Shown here: piece by piece, positions 54,092 through 64,000 of the stretch
Layout of the letters: the number at the start of each line of letters is the position of its first letter
Position numbering within the stretch: position 1 is the first letter of the stretch
Source: Clytia hemisphaerica
Taxonomy: Eukaryota > Cnidaria > Hydrozoa > Leptothecata > Clytiidae
NCBI GenBank assembly: GCA_902728285.1
Contig: CACVBU010000812.1
Coordinates: 414,352 to 478,351, forward strand
Reading direction: 5' to 3'
DNA: 64,000 nt
Notes under the pieces: model-generated
Databases searched by the model: none
What the model saw: the letters and a program-made list of their open reading frames with translations, nothing else
What the model was told of the DNA's origin: nothing
Position numbers and translations under genes: made by a program

Positions 54092-57000
54092 ATGGCTACC
54101 AACAAACGAACGATGCGTTCCCGCACATCAGAAGAAAAATTACCCGCTTGGTCATTTGTTTTTTACCCGTGCGATGGCAAAACCGAACATAAATCAACAG
54201 AAGTGCTGAGATGGGTGGTCAAGGGGAAAACGTGTTTTAATACTAAATCTGGTGTGATAGATGGAGAAGTGTTGTGTATGCGGGGTAAGTTGACATCCAA
54301 TGCTTTATTCAATTTGGAATTTTCCAAAAAACATTCGTACTCACGTAGAATTTTTTTCGATTAAGGGGGTCTTTTTGGAATGTCTTCCTTCCGTTCAAAA
54401 ATTTAGCAAACTTTACATAAGGCCTTTAAACACTACGTAGGCTTAGGGAAATTCCCCACCCTTCAAGGTCTTAAGTAAGATTTTACGTACATGTGAAAAA
54501 AGCTTTTAAGGTGGTGTAAAATCTATAAGATTTGCCTTTTAACCAGGGGATTAACTTGCACTGTTTGGAGTAATTTGGAATGTCGGAAAGGTCGCATTGT
54601 CCCGGGGAGTAAATGTCCAAAATATCTTCAAATCTGCTCTGGAAAATGAACCTTACTTCTATTTCTTCCTACAGATACGGTCCAGGAACTGGTTGAGTTC
54701 GAGAAAGAGTGGTTGAAGGCAAGAACGGGAGAGAAGGAAGTGGGTGAACGAAGGAAAGAAGTGGATGAACGAGTAACAACGAACGAGGAGGCTGGAGTGC
54801 AAGAACCAAAAAGGAAGAAACAAAAACAGGTAATTATATTTCATTGTATTATTTACAAACTCAAAAATCGTCAATGACAGCGGGACAGTGTACAATAAAG
54901 CATCATGTAAGGCTATTCCTGTTGTATTCTCGAGTCTTTTGGTTAGGTAGGTTTGTGATGTATGGGTGGGTGGAAAGTGCTGCACAGTTCCAAAACATAT
55001 CGCTGTATTGTACACTGAACCGCCCCCATTCTGGTTGATAAGATCGAAGTCCTTTTTTTCTCGTCACCTGTAGAAAAATAAAAACATGCGATATCAATAG
55101 GCCTTTTCATAAATTACGTTACGAACATCACTTGCCTCGTTTTGAAATTATTGCCATGGTAATTGACTCCCTGCGGATTTTACTACTTCCTATGCATAAA
55201 AGAACCTTTTAATGTCTCAAGAGACATTATACATAATCACAATTTTATTTGTTTGAATACAAGGCAAGTGATGTTCGTGACAATTTATTAAAAGGTCTTC
55301 TTTCTTAGTTAGGGGAGCCTAGCTCATTTTGAGAGAGGAAGTATCTAGTTAAAACACAAAAGTAGAACTTCAAATAAGTTTGTTTTAAGCTCCTGTCAGC
55401 GAAGGTAGTCTTTCAAATCTGATTTTTTAATTTATTGAATGAAAAACTTTATCTTGGCCATATTTGTGCTCCTTATTTTCACTTGTTATTATTAAAAGAT
55501 TTTGAATAGTAAAGGGGGAAATATTTGAGAAATTTATATGGGTATGTGCGGGGAACTGATATTTTCAGAATTTCAGAATTTTCTGGGGGAAAGCAAAAAA
55601 TAGGGGGGGGGGGGGCTAAAAAATTGAAAAGTCGTACATGTTTTTTTTTATAAGCAAGTGTATGCCCCTTGGTCATGCTCGAGTATGCTTATGCTTTCAA
55701 AGCATCCAGACATAGAATATGCTTATTATATGCTTAAGAATTATCATTCTTTTGATTCACCAAACCAAATTTTTAAATGAAATCTTTAAAACTTTGTTAA
55801 TATTCGATTCAAAAAGCATTTAAATTTTTGAGCAGTGGAATGTGGCTAACTGTGGAATGTCTTTTTTACTTGACCAATATTTCAGGCTAGCATATATGCT
55901 TATGTTATGCTTAGGATATCTGCAAATCTGAGCCTTCATATGTTTACAAGCGTTTTGCTTTAAAAAAAGGGGGGGGGACAGTTGGGGGAGATTTAAAAAA
56001 TCAAAGTGATAGAAGTTAGGAATTTACATAGGGGCCAAAAATGACTTCAGAATAAGCATGAAAAACTGATTTAAAAAAGATATCACTTCACTTAGTGAGG
56101 TCAGGTAGCACATAAAAACGTAAGAATACTTCAGATGGTGATTAAAGCATGAAATTTGGCACAGATGATCCTTAAAGGGTCTAAAACTTAATTTTAAACA
56201 GTAACACGAAACTTTAAACCTTCATAACTTTTGATAGGAATATTTTGAAGGCATGTTTTATACCTCGATTTTCATCAGCATGTCATGCTCTTTCCACTGA
56301 TACCATCAGATTTTGAATATTTTCGAAAAAATAAATTTTTGCTAAGCCACCTGATGACGTCATCTGGCAGGTGGCCTGGTGGCAAAATTTGGTGTTACTG
56401 TTTAAAATTAAGTTTTAGACCCTCTAAGGATCATCTGTGCCAAATTTCATGCTTTAATCACCATCTGAAGTATTTTTGTGCTAACAGACCTCACTAACTA
56501 GAAAGCTATTCAAAATGGAAAATTTCAAAAAAATTGACTTTTCAGTTTTCTGAAAAAAAAATTATGCCAAAGTACGAAAGGTGGTTTAAACCATTGAGTT
56601 CAATCTCTAACCTTTCTCAAGCAAGAAAAAGTGAAGCCTTAAAAAATGCGCTGCATTTTTGACGACAGATTGAATCTAGCAATTCCTTTGTTTACGATTG
56701 ATAATTTTTTCGAAATTTAGCAGTAAATTTTAGTTTCAATCTGTCATTTGTGTAAAAACTAGGCGAGCCGCTCAAGGCTGCGCAACTTTATTCAATCTGT
56801 CGTCAATTTTTCTTGCCTGAGAAAGGTTAGAGATTCTACTCTAACCCATTGGGCTTTAAACTCAATGGTATAGCCCATTGAGTTTAAAGCCCGAAGGGCT
56901 AGAGTTCAATCTCTAACCTTTCTCCGGCAAGAAAAAGTGAAGCCTTAAAAAATGCGCTGCATTTTTGACGACAGATCGAATCTAGCAATTCCTTTGTTTA

Positions 57001-60000
57001 CGATTGATAATTTTTTCGAAATTTAGCGGTAAATTTTAGTTTCAATCTGTCATTTGTGTAAAATTTAGGCGAGCCGCTCAAGGCCGCGCAACTTTATTCA
57101 ATCTGTCGTCAAAAATACGGCGCATGTTTTCTTGCCTGAGAAAGGTTAGAGATTCTACTCTAACCCATTTAAAGCCTTAAACCATAGATCCTGACCTCAG
57201 CTCTAGTCAAAAAATTGAAAAAAAGCCTTTTTTGCCCCCAAAAAGCACATTTGACAAAAAATCATCAAAAATTGCCTTGTCCGGGGGGTAAATTTGCTCT
57301 GTCCGGGGGTAATTTGGGGGTGTCCGGGGGGGGGGGGTAAAACCTATTGTCGGGGGGGGGGCAAAAGTCACCCAGTTCGGGGGGTAAGTCACTAAAAATT
57401 GTTATATCCGCCACCCCCATGTACAATTTTTTTCTGGTAGAGCCCATTTCTAGGAAAATTGGCCTAAAGTTGGTACTTTTTTGAGACCTAATTGGCCTTC
57501 TGGGCCTGTAGGATTGAAATTTTTTATTGCAATCACTTCAAATGGATAGACCAGGGATTGAGCTACCAGAAATTATTATTTTGAGCAGTAAACTTCCCTG
57601 GGACAGATCAGATGGCTCTAAAATACCCCTAGCCTGGGGTCCACTTTAAGCTTTTTGATAGACTGGATGGCGCGATTACTCTTAGGTTCCAAATAAACGC
57701 CCCCCACTTGTTAACTTTTCGGAAATTTTCCAACTCCCCCAGACCCTATTAGGACCCCCCGTTTATTAATCTCTAAGAATAAAGCATGGGCTCATCATAT
57801 ATGATTTTCCCTCTTTCTGTGTAGGCAATCACAAAGAAAAAACAAGTAAAACCAACAAAGAAAGTGACCAAAAAGAAAAAGGCAGAGAATGAAGCCGAAG
57901 AGGTAAAGCTTTTACATTTACCTTAAATGTCTCAAATCCCTTGTGACATCAACCTTTTTAAGATTTTAAAATTCTTTCACCCTGATTTTGGACTTAACCT
58001 GTCACATACCAAATTAAATTCTTGCCAAAATTAGCTCTACCCATTTCCCTCGTGAGTACCAAGCAAATCTAGCTTAATTTCTACAATAAAGAGTAAACTC
58101 GGGTGACGTCACGATAGCTAGTTTAAACTTATTCTTCTTAGTTGTGATAAAAAAATCTTATTAACATTCATAGAAACCAGAGGACAAAAAGAAGAGGAAA
58201 AACAAAGTCGGCAAGGTCAGAGAGCAAGAATCAAAGCGTGACAAAAATATTGAAGTGCAAAAGGTATGTTGTTTATACTTTACGTTAATATGTCAAAAAA
58301 CCGTTAATCCTTCCAAAGACAAAAATTTCATTTGCAAGAAGAAATTTTGGCAATCGAGCTCATTGCCAATTTTGGTGCAATTAGGACAGAAATTTGGCGA
58401 TTTAATCAAATTATTAAATTTGGTGAGAATTAATTTTAGCAAACGACCCAATTTCAATATCTAAGGCTGAAAAAGAGGAAAAAAGTAGTGTAAGGAGAAA
58501 AAGACTGAATTGAAAGAAATTATATTTGTTCGTTTATTTTTTGACTTTCTCATGCTGACTTTTTTTATTTTCCTTCCGCCGCATACTAGAGAAATGGAAA
58601 ATGTTGTAAATATTTAAATGCTCTTGACTAAAGTAAACGCTGGTATTTTTTGGAATAAAAAATAAGATAAATTTTGAGGAGAACTTACTTGGCATTAGTG
58701 AAATAATTAATTTGTGCAAATTTTGTTCCAACTTGGCAAAATAAATTCTAACCAAAAAGTTCCTTTAATGTACATTTTCAGACTTTCAATTTAGTGAAGA
58801 ATTTTTTTTCCCAACAATCAACATAAAACTTTGTGAAAAAGGCCAAAATTGAAACAGTTGGTAACACTTAAGATATTTAGCAAATTTGAGAAAGATATTG
58901 AAATTTAACTTTTTTTCCTTCATAGCCACAAACAGACATTATTTCAACAGAGAAGATGGCCAATGTCAACTCTTTCGTTTTCAAAAAAGTTAATTTGGGC
59001 TTACCTGCGGCAAAACCAAAGTCTTCTGGGTTTTCAGTGGTGTGCACAGAGAAACGACCAGATTTTGTGAAGAACACATCCTCCGCCACATTCAAACCAG
59101 CTGACAAAACAACTTCTGACGACTGCACCTTGACAACTTATGACGACTGCGACTTGACAGTAAAACCAGTTGACCGAGACGATTCGACTTTGACAATTGC
59201 GGAAAACCAGGACACAAATACAATAGATACTGATGATTTTGACGTTACGATGATTACTGATGACCAAAACAAAACAAATGACTTAACAACAAATACTGAT
59301 GACATAAATACAAATGACGCTATCCAACTGGACAAAGTGACAAATCCTGACAGTGTTGACGACTCAAGTACAGCGACAGGGTTGCTCCGTGACGACCATC
59401 CAACCGACGAGACTGTTGACGCCACAGCTGACAACAACAATATCTTTGAGGCGTCAGGTAATTACGAACAAACTGATAATACGGTTACTGATCACGAGGA
59501 CTGTAATAAATTGACCTTCACTGACAATGATGACAGCATTAACATGACAGAGAAGATAGACGCGATAACTGGAAACGTTGACGAATCACTTGACATCGCA
59601 GCCATCATCCACCGACCGACACATTTGAAATCCACGCCACAGAACACACGAGAAGTTTTAACAAATTTGGGTTCGATAATACCATCATCCGGTTCGATGC
59701 TGAGTGAGGTCATCCAGGCATATAACGAATCGAGGACTGGACAAGACCACTGCGAGGGTGATGACTTCAAATCCCTGAAAATGGAAGTATTTGCTTTAAA
59801 GATCGAAAATAGCGAGTTAAAAGAAGAAGTCATCTCCCTCAAAAATGTTGTATCAAACATGAACACTGAAATTATGTCTCAACTAAAAGACATAAAGACT
59901 GCTATTGAACGCAACCCACTTATCTTCACTGGTGAGGACACCTTACCTGCAATCTCCGTTGACGATTTGCAAATGAATCTCGAAAGCAGGCCCCCAAAAC

Positions 60001-60245
60001 CAACAAAAGATGTCGGCAAGATGGCAACCGCTGGATTGAAGATGTTGGTTGATAATTTTCATCCTGAAGAGTTAAAAACGTGTAATTTAAAGGGCTGGCA
60101 TGGATTTGAAAAACTCAATCCTGATAAGGTGGCAGAGATTTACAAGAAGTTAAAATACGATTTTGAACTAGAACAGGATTATGACATGTCGACACTTGAG
60201 TCAAAAATACAGGAAAAATTAAAAAAATATAGAAAAAAGATTTAA
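54092..60245 (+). CDS. Coiled-coil protein with BEN-like C-terminal domain, 5 exons, 611 aa
   Basis: Exons 54092-54284, 54675-54829, 57825-57902, 58174-58263 and 58926-60245, all with GT/AG borders and consistent phase, ending TAA. The N-terminus (residues 1-65, PAWSFVFYPCDGKTE, STEVLRWVVKGK) resembles the N-terminal module of cnidarian BEN proteins. Exons 2-4 encode Lys/Glu-rich basic sequence, probably nuclear-localising. Residues ~228-370 are Asp/Thr-rich and acidic. A coiled coil lies at ~455-502 (EVFALKIENSELKEEVISLK). The C-terminal 74 residues (GLKMLVDNFHPEELKTCNLK, NPDKVAEIYKKL) match the helical pattern of a BEN domain, which binds DNA and chromatin. In transposons such proteins could aid end recognition. 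BEN call is by pattern only. Confidence 0.7.
55100..55297. repeat. ~198-bp MITE in intron 2 of the BEN-like gene
   Basis: Inverted ends: GCCTTTTCATAAATTACGTT and its relative in the complement of the right end, followed by ACGAACATCACTTGCCT. The centre has the palindrome GTCTCAAGAGAC. No coding capacity. Confidence 0.7.
56093..56496. repeat. Fold-back MITE (~404 bp, ~110-bp arms)
   Basis: Arms start TAGTGAGGTC and share ATACTTCAGATGGTGATTAA and AAACTTAATTTTAAACAGTA as inverted copies. Flanked by ACT on both sides (or a TA duplication). Lies in intron 2 of the BEN-like gene. Confidence 0.8.
56594..57180. repeat. Two tandem copies of a ~270-bp MITE
   Basis: Each copy has ends TCTCTAACCTTTCTC..GCAAG and CTTGCCTGAGAAAGGTTAGA (inverted) and an interior with GAAGCCTTAAAAAATGCGCT and TGACGACAGATTGAATCTAG. 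Copies start near 56601 and 56908. A fragment of the same family is at 13.8 kb. Confidence 0.85.
57280..57390. repeat. G-rich short tandem repeat
   Basis: Five units of GTCCGGGGG(n)TAA-type sequence with G runs of 5 to 11. It has the spacing needed for G-quadruplexes on the plus strand. It sits in intron 2 of the BEN-like gene; nearby G runs at 55597 and 55968 are similar. Confidence 0.75.
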
Positions 60246-61448
60246 GTATTTGTAAATAGTTTTTTATTTTTATAAATTTTTTCATTTTTTAATTAGATTT
60301 TTCTAGGATTTCTATGTCTAGCAGAAAGCTTTAGGCCTGTTCAAATAAGGCAGATTAAATATTTTGGGGGAACTTGTTTCGTCTAATCTAAAAATTTGAA
60401 ACTGGTAGCAGGAATAAACTGCAATTATGATTAAACTGGTTAATTTTTGCCTAAAATTGGGTGATTTTGACTATAATAAGTGCCTTTTAGATTCTGAAGT
60501 TTAGTTTCAATCAATAACTTCTACTTTGAGAAAGTTATAGCTAACAAGGATAAATATGCATTACAATTATACGTACAGGACAGATATTTTTTCCATTTTT
60601 TACTACATTTCATAATTGTGTTATGTTCTTTAATTAGAATATCATGTTCTTGTTGAAATAATTTTTTTTAATTTTTTAAGTTTGTTCTGCAAGAAAAACA
60701 ATTCTATTATTGTCACATCACAGCTTTGATTCACATTTCTTGTCTATATCAATCAAATGAATTCATTTTGTGACATTTCGATTTACGGTTGCAACAGCTG
60801 GTTTGAGGTCAAGAAATTTCAAAAAGTGGCTTTTACGAAGTATTTAGTTGCACTGGGTAGTTCCAGAAAAATATCATTAACCCCTGTGGACAACAAGGTT
60901 TTTTAGATTTATTTTTCACTTGGAAATCTTGAGAAATTTGAAAAAGGTTTCGGAAAATTGCATATGTATCAGAAAATCCATAAAATTTGCTTTATTTTGC
61001 TTTATTTTGCTGAAAATCCAAGATTTTCCCATAAAAAATCTTCAGACCTCAAGTTTCTCAAAAGAAAAATGCTACGGAAAATCCATGTCGTCCATGATTG
61101 TCCCTCTATGATAAGTTAAAATGGCCTCTTCCAAAAAGAAAAGCACATTTAACCCAGTGTAAGATTGTTAATGTTTTGATGTTAATTGAAATAGTGCCAA
61201 AACTTGTAGAGTTATGATTCGTTAGTCTGAATATTTTGAATCAATGATCCGCAAAGGTTCCAAAAGCAGCTGCTGAGACTTTCCTCTAAACACTCAGGTA
61301 AAATCCAGGGGTCGCCTTAAAAGACTCTGTTCATAAAATCCAGGAGCACATTTTAAGGAAAAGCACATACAATTTTCCAGCGGGCAATCTGTTAAAAAAA
61401 TCCAGGAGCTATACTTGTGAAAAACACAACCAGATGTCAGATTTTCAG
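60246..61448. other. Non-coding part of the candidate element
   Basis: 3' flank of the BEN-like gene. At 61300-61410, three or four copies of AAAATCCAGGAG are spaced irregularly. No gene seen. Confidence 0.45.
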
Positions 61449-61756
61449 GAGAAAAGGACCTCGAGAAGGTGGCTGCTCTTGACGTTCATTCAAATTACAA
61501 ACCATTAAATCGAAAAGAGAAGTTGATTTCAACTTACTTTGAGCTAAAAACATTATGTCCAGGATTTTCTATCTGCTGTCGTTGGCACACACTTCCTGAG
61601 AAGAAACTGAACGGCAAAGGAATAGACAAAACGTGGGTTTCGTGTTTGAGGTCCGAGGGAAAATGGGTCGAGCATTATTCGATTTTAAATACTTTACAGA
61701 ACGAAAATTCCACTAAGTTTTTTATTGATATAGATACCAAAAAGTGCTATTTCTGA
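61449..61756 (+). CDS. Candidate terminal exon near the right end
   Basis: After the acceptor CAGATTTTCAG, a frame of ~102 codons runs to TGA: KDLEKVAALDVHSNY, LISTYFELKTLCPGFSICCR, and WHTLPEKKLNGKGIDKTWVS. It looks like real protein but no family is recognised and no phase-matched upstream exon was found. It could be an alternative last exon of the BEN-like gene or a separate small gene of the element. Confidence 0.4.
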
Positions 61757-61925
61757 AAAAAATATCAGCAAACCACTATTTTTTAATGTTTGTAACGTCA
61801 ATATTGGTAACAATTTGATAGAAAATATTCTTTGAAATGTCAGAATAGTAGAACTAGAAACAGCAAATATGTTCTGCACTTCATTAGCAACATCCATTAC
61901 ATCATCTTTGTTTTGAATTTTCGGC

Positions 61926-62170
61926 TCCCGTAGATCGGCCAGGTCCGGTCCAGTCCGGCCTGGTCCGGTCCAAATCGACCAGGTCCGATCTATTACATGG
62001 GCCGAACCTAGGATTTTTGTTTACGTTTGCTTGGACCGGTCCAGTCCGATCGGGACCGGACCTGGCCGAACTGGACCGGACCTGGCCGATCTAGGCCGAA
62101 CTTGGCCGAAGGTTTTATTGGCCGATCCTGGCCGAACTGAATGTGCTCCAAATCGCTTGCAGTGACACAT
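61926..62170 (-). repeat. Right end: TIR tip plus subterminal GGCC/GGTCC repeats
   Basis: Mirror of the left end: the tip is the complement of CAAATCGCTTGCAGTGACAC at 62150-62169, preceded by a dozen GGCCGAAC, GGACCGGACCTGG and GGCCGATC units back to 61926. Confidence 0.75.
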
Positions 62171-63417
62171 TTGTTTGTTCTTTCCCGTGCGGACGGCATT
62201 TCGGACTTTAGGTGTCGAACTGGGTTCTGGGCCTACTTTTTGAAAATTTGTGTTTTTTGATACTTGTCGTTTGTTTTGTCTGTTGTTTAAGCCCCTTTTT
62301 TGTTTCTTTGTATTTATGTGCGAGTTTTTGTTTATTTTTCTATGTTTCTTAGTTTGTTTGGACTGCGGGTCGGCTCAGGGTTATGGAATCTGGGGAGGCT
62401 GAGTGTTGGACGTCCTTAAAACATGTTAAAAGCCGCTGCACCTGTCGCAAGTCGGGGACTCCAGATTGCATTGGTTGGCTTTATGAGTGGTTTTGGGTGT
62501 TTGTGTGAGACTTTGCTCAGGTGTCATCCACGACGGCCAAGCTTTTAGGCCAATCACTATCTGGGAGGAACATATTGAATTGTTGCAGGATGACTGTTGT
62601 TATGCCCTTGAAAATGTTAAAACAAGAATTTATTATGGACCCTAACTTACAACAACAAATACAACTATTATGACTCAGTCTAACCAAATCAAGTCGTCAT
62701 CCATTGATTGGACTACATGCGAAATGACGGACTTTGAAAAAGATGAAGCCAAGGCAAGGCGGCGATCAATAATATGTTCCGTCTGCGTCGCCCGACCGAC
62801 CCACCCTCAAAACAAAAAACCCGAGTCGGATGAGCGGGGAAAATATCGGGATTTTGAACCGGGCGAGTGAAACTATGAAACTCCACTGTAGAGACTTTTA
62901 GGCTAGAACCCGCTAATTTTTCTGTGTTTTCGAAAGAAAAGCATTACGGAAGAGAGCAAGCATGGCGAATTTGATCGGTGAAGCCGACGTTTTTGTTTTT
63001 CAACAGAAGACAAGACTGAAAGCTGAACCAGTGAAAATTGAATTTTGATAAAAATGGAACTTTAGTATATTTAAAAAACTTTTTGAATTATGGATGAAGG
63101 TTTAGCTGCTGGATCTTACTTGGAAACAGGATGGTTCAAGGTCATTTTGGCAGTTGGAGAAAATGTATCAAAGGTATTATTTTTTTACAAAAATAGTCTG
63201 TTTCTAGTTTGACTTTTTTCTGTGCCTGTGGCTTATCGATTTTATCTGGTTTTATTCAAAGCTTATAGAGTCCTCAAAAATGGCTCTTTTTGGAATCTTG
63301 TTTTACTTGTGTCTTGTCTGAATCTCTCTGGGGTGCTTGTTTGAGTTTTTGGGGCTTGGGGACGAGTTTAATATATCAAAATGAAAAGTGTAGTAAATCT
63401 TCTAAACGCTGAAGCAC
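62171..63417. other. Stretch right of the element with one possible first exon
   Basis: 62360-62640 is GC-richer and looks like repeat 3' sequence. ATG at 63090 opens 28 codons (MDEGLAAGSYLETGWFKVIL) ending at a GTATTA donor at 63173, a possible first exon of a host gene running off the window. Nothing else is supported. Confidence 0.35.
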
Positions 63418-63560
63418 CGATAAAAACTAAAATACTAAGAGGTAATGATAGCGATATGGACACGAGTAGTTTTCAATAATGAAATGATTTTCAGGGAATG
63501 ATTCGTCAATCTTAGTTTCAGATACCAAAAAAATGTCGACGTTATAAACAATGGGGGACC
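63418..63560 (-). pseudogene. LINE AP-endonuclease fragment
   Basis: Minus strand reads NVDIFLVSETKIDESFPENH followed by FIIENYS, matching the 'ETK(L/I)D.SFP..QF.I.GY' block of the endonuclease domain of CR1/L2-like LINE ORF2. It is cut off soon after, so only ~45 residues remain. Possibly the same family as the PHD/ORF1 scraps at 0.8-1.8 kb. Confidence 0.7.
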
Positions 63561-64000
63561 ATCTACATACCTTTCACTGTTACCTTTTTCTTTGTTGTTG
63601 GATTCATCGTTGTCTGTACTGTTTTTGTCGTTTTCATTGGTTTTGCTGGTGATTTTTATGTTTGTGTTTTTTCTTGGTATTTCTTTAAGGTTCGTTGTGT
63701 AGGGTGTTAATGTTGTTAATACTGGTTGCACTTAATATACGATTTAAGAACAAAACCACTTTAAATGTAATGCATCCAAATTGATCAGCGCAGTTTATAG
63801 ATATATTACATTTAAACCATTATGCATCGTCTTTTGATGCATTACATCTAAATATTCTTTCGTGATCGTGTTGTCAATTCAGTATAACTCCCTACATTAT
63901 CATTCAGGAATAATTTATGATCACTAACCCATATTATGACCTTATCGAGACAGATTAAATTGGTTGCATAGCAGAGCATGATGACCAAAATGAACTTAGC
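63561..64000. other. Window end, non-coding
   Basis: The minus-strand frame here is Asn/Lys/Thr-rich low complexity. ATGTAATGCATC and its relatives at 63765-63850 form a short inverted pair (TTAAATGTAATGCATC / GATGCATTACATCTAA). No gene seen. Confidence 0.4.

Larger units (their letters stand above)
48797..62170. mobile_element. Candidate 13.4-kb TIR transposon with two divergent spliced genes
   Basis: The two ends are inverted: the left tip ATGTGTCGCTGCAAGCGATT matches the complement of the right tip (ATGTGTCACTGCAAGCGATT), continuing TTGG-G-ACATTCA. Inside each tip is a ~160-220-bp cluster of GGCCGATC, GGCCTGGTCCGGTCC and similar units. Between them lie the DUF7869-like gene (minus) and the BEN-like gene (plus), both intact and spliced, plus a small basic ORF and one extra exon. 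No clear target duplication is seen (left flank AAATAATT, right flank TTGTTTGT). Element status rests on the matching ends and the fit of gene content between them. Confidence 0.6.

Noticed and set aside
57207-57447. Proline-rich minus-strand ORFs
   Set aside because: Translation of G-run repeats on the opposite strand.

Overview
This 64-kb window is AT-rich eukaryotic nuclear DNA. Short exons with GT/AG borders, long introns, a tRNA-like gene with Pol III boxes, and a dense mix of transposon classes (DIRS, Penelope-like with GIY-YIG, BEL/Pao gag, Crypton-like tyrosine recombinase, several DNA-transposon families, LINE scraps) suggest an invertebrate animal, most likely a cnidarian or another early-branching metazoan. 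That placement is inferred from family content; no species is identified. Recognisable single-copy host genes are few, and most coding sequence is mobile or decayed.

Layout. 0-5 kb: LINE ORF1/PHD scraps, short tandem repeats and a fold-back element. 5.6-9.85 kb: a nearly full-length DIRS retrotransposon (130-bp inverted terminal repeats, gag-RT-RH-methyltransferase frame, tyrosine recombinase frame). It is followed by an inverted-repeat unit enclosing a tRNA-like gene (10.1 kb). 11.1-14.25 kb: two unrecognised multi-exon gene models that meet tail to tail at 12.53 kb. 14-27 kb: transposase, OTU/vertnin-like and RING-like fragments, candidate terminal exons, a ~166-bp satellite with CRE motifs, and non-autonomous repeats. 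27.9-33 kb: two tandem copies of a C2H2-YR-SANT (Crypton-like) element. The first is broken by frameshifts and a TTAA-flanked insertion; the second is essentially intact, and a ~112-bp array lies between them. 33-39.7 kb: SUMO-interaction-like acidic proteins, minisatellites and a BEL/Pao gag. 40.0-42.2 kb: a Penelope-like element between 187-bp inverted repeats that carry a degenerate hammerhead-like motif. 43.67-44.67 kb: a 997-bp TIR element with a perfect 9-bp target duplication. 45.6-48.2 kb: a decayed transposase-like gene.

48.80-62.17 kb looks like one 13.4-kb unit bounded by inverted ends. Each end has a conserved tip followed by a cluster of GGCC/GGTCC repeats. Inside are two intact, divergently transcribed, phase-consistent spliced genes: a DUF7869-like protein (3 exons, 593 aa) and a coiled-coil protein with a BEN-like C-terminus (5 exons, 611 aa). 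They share a ~440-bp intergenic region with a TATA box. This is the best candidate for a previously undescribed large transposon.

Several frames break at homopolymer runs (A4, A7, A8, A9) or at single TAA codons. Some of these may be assembly errors and some real decay.
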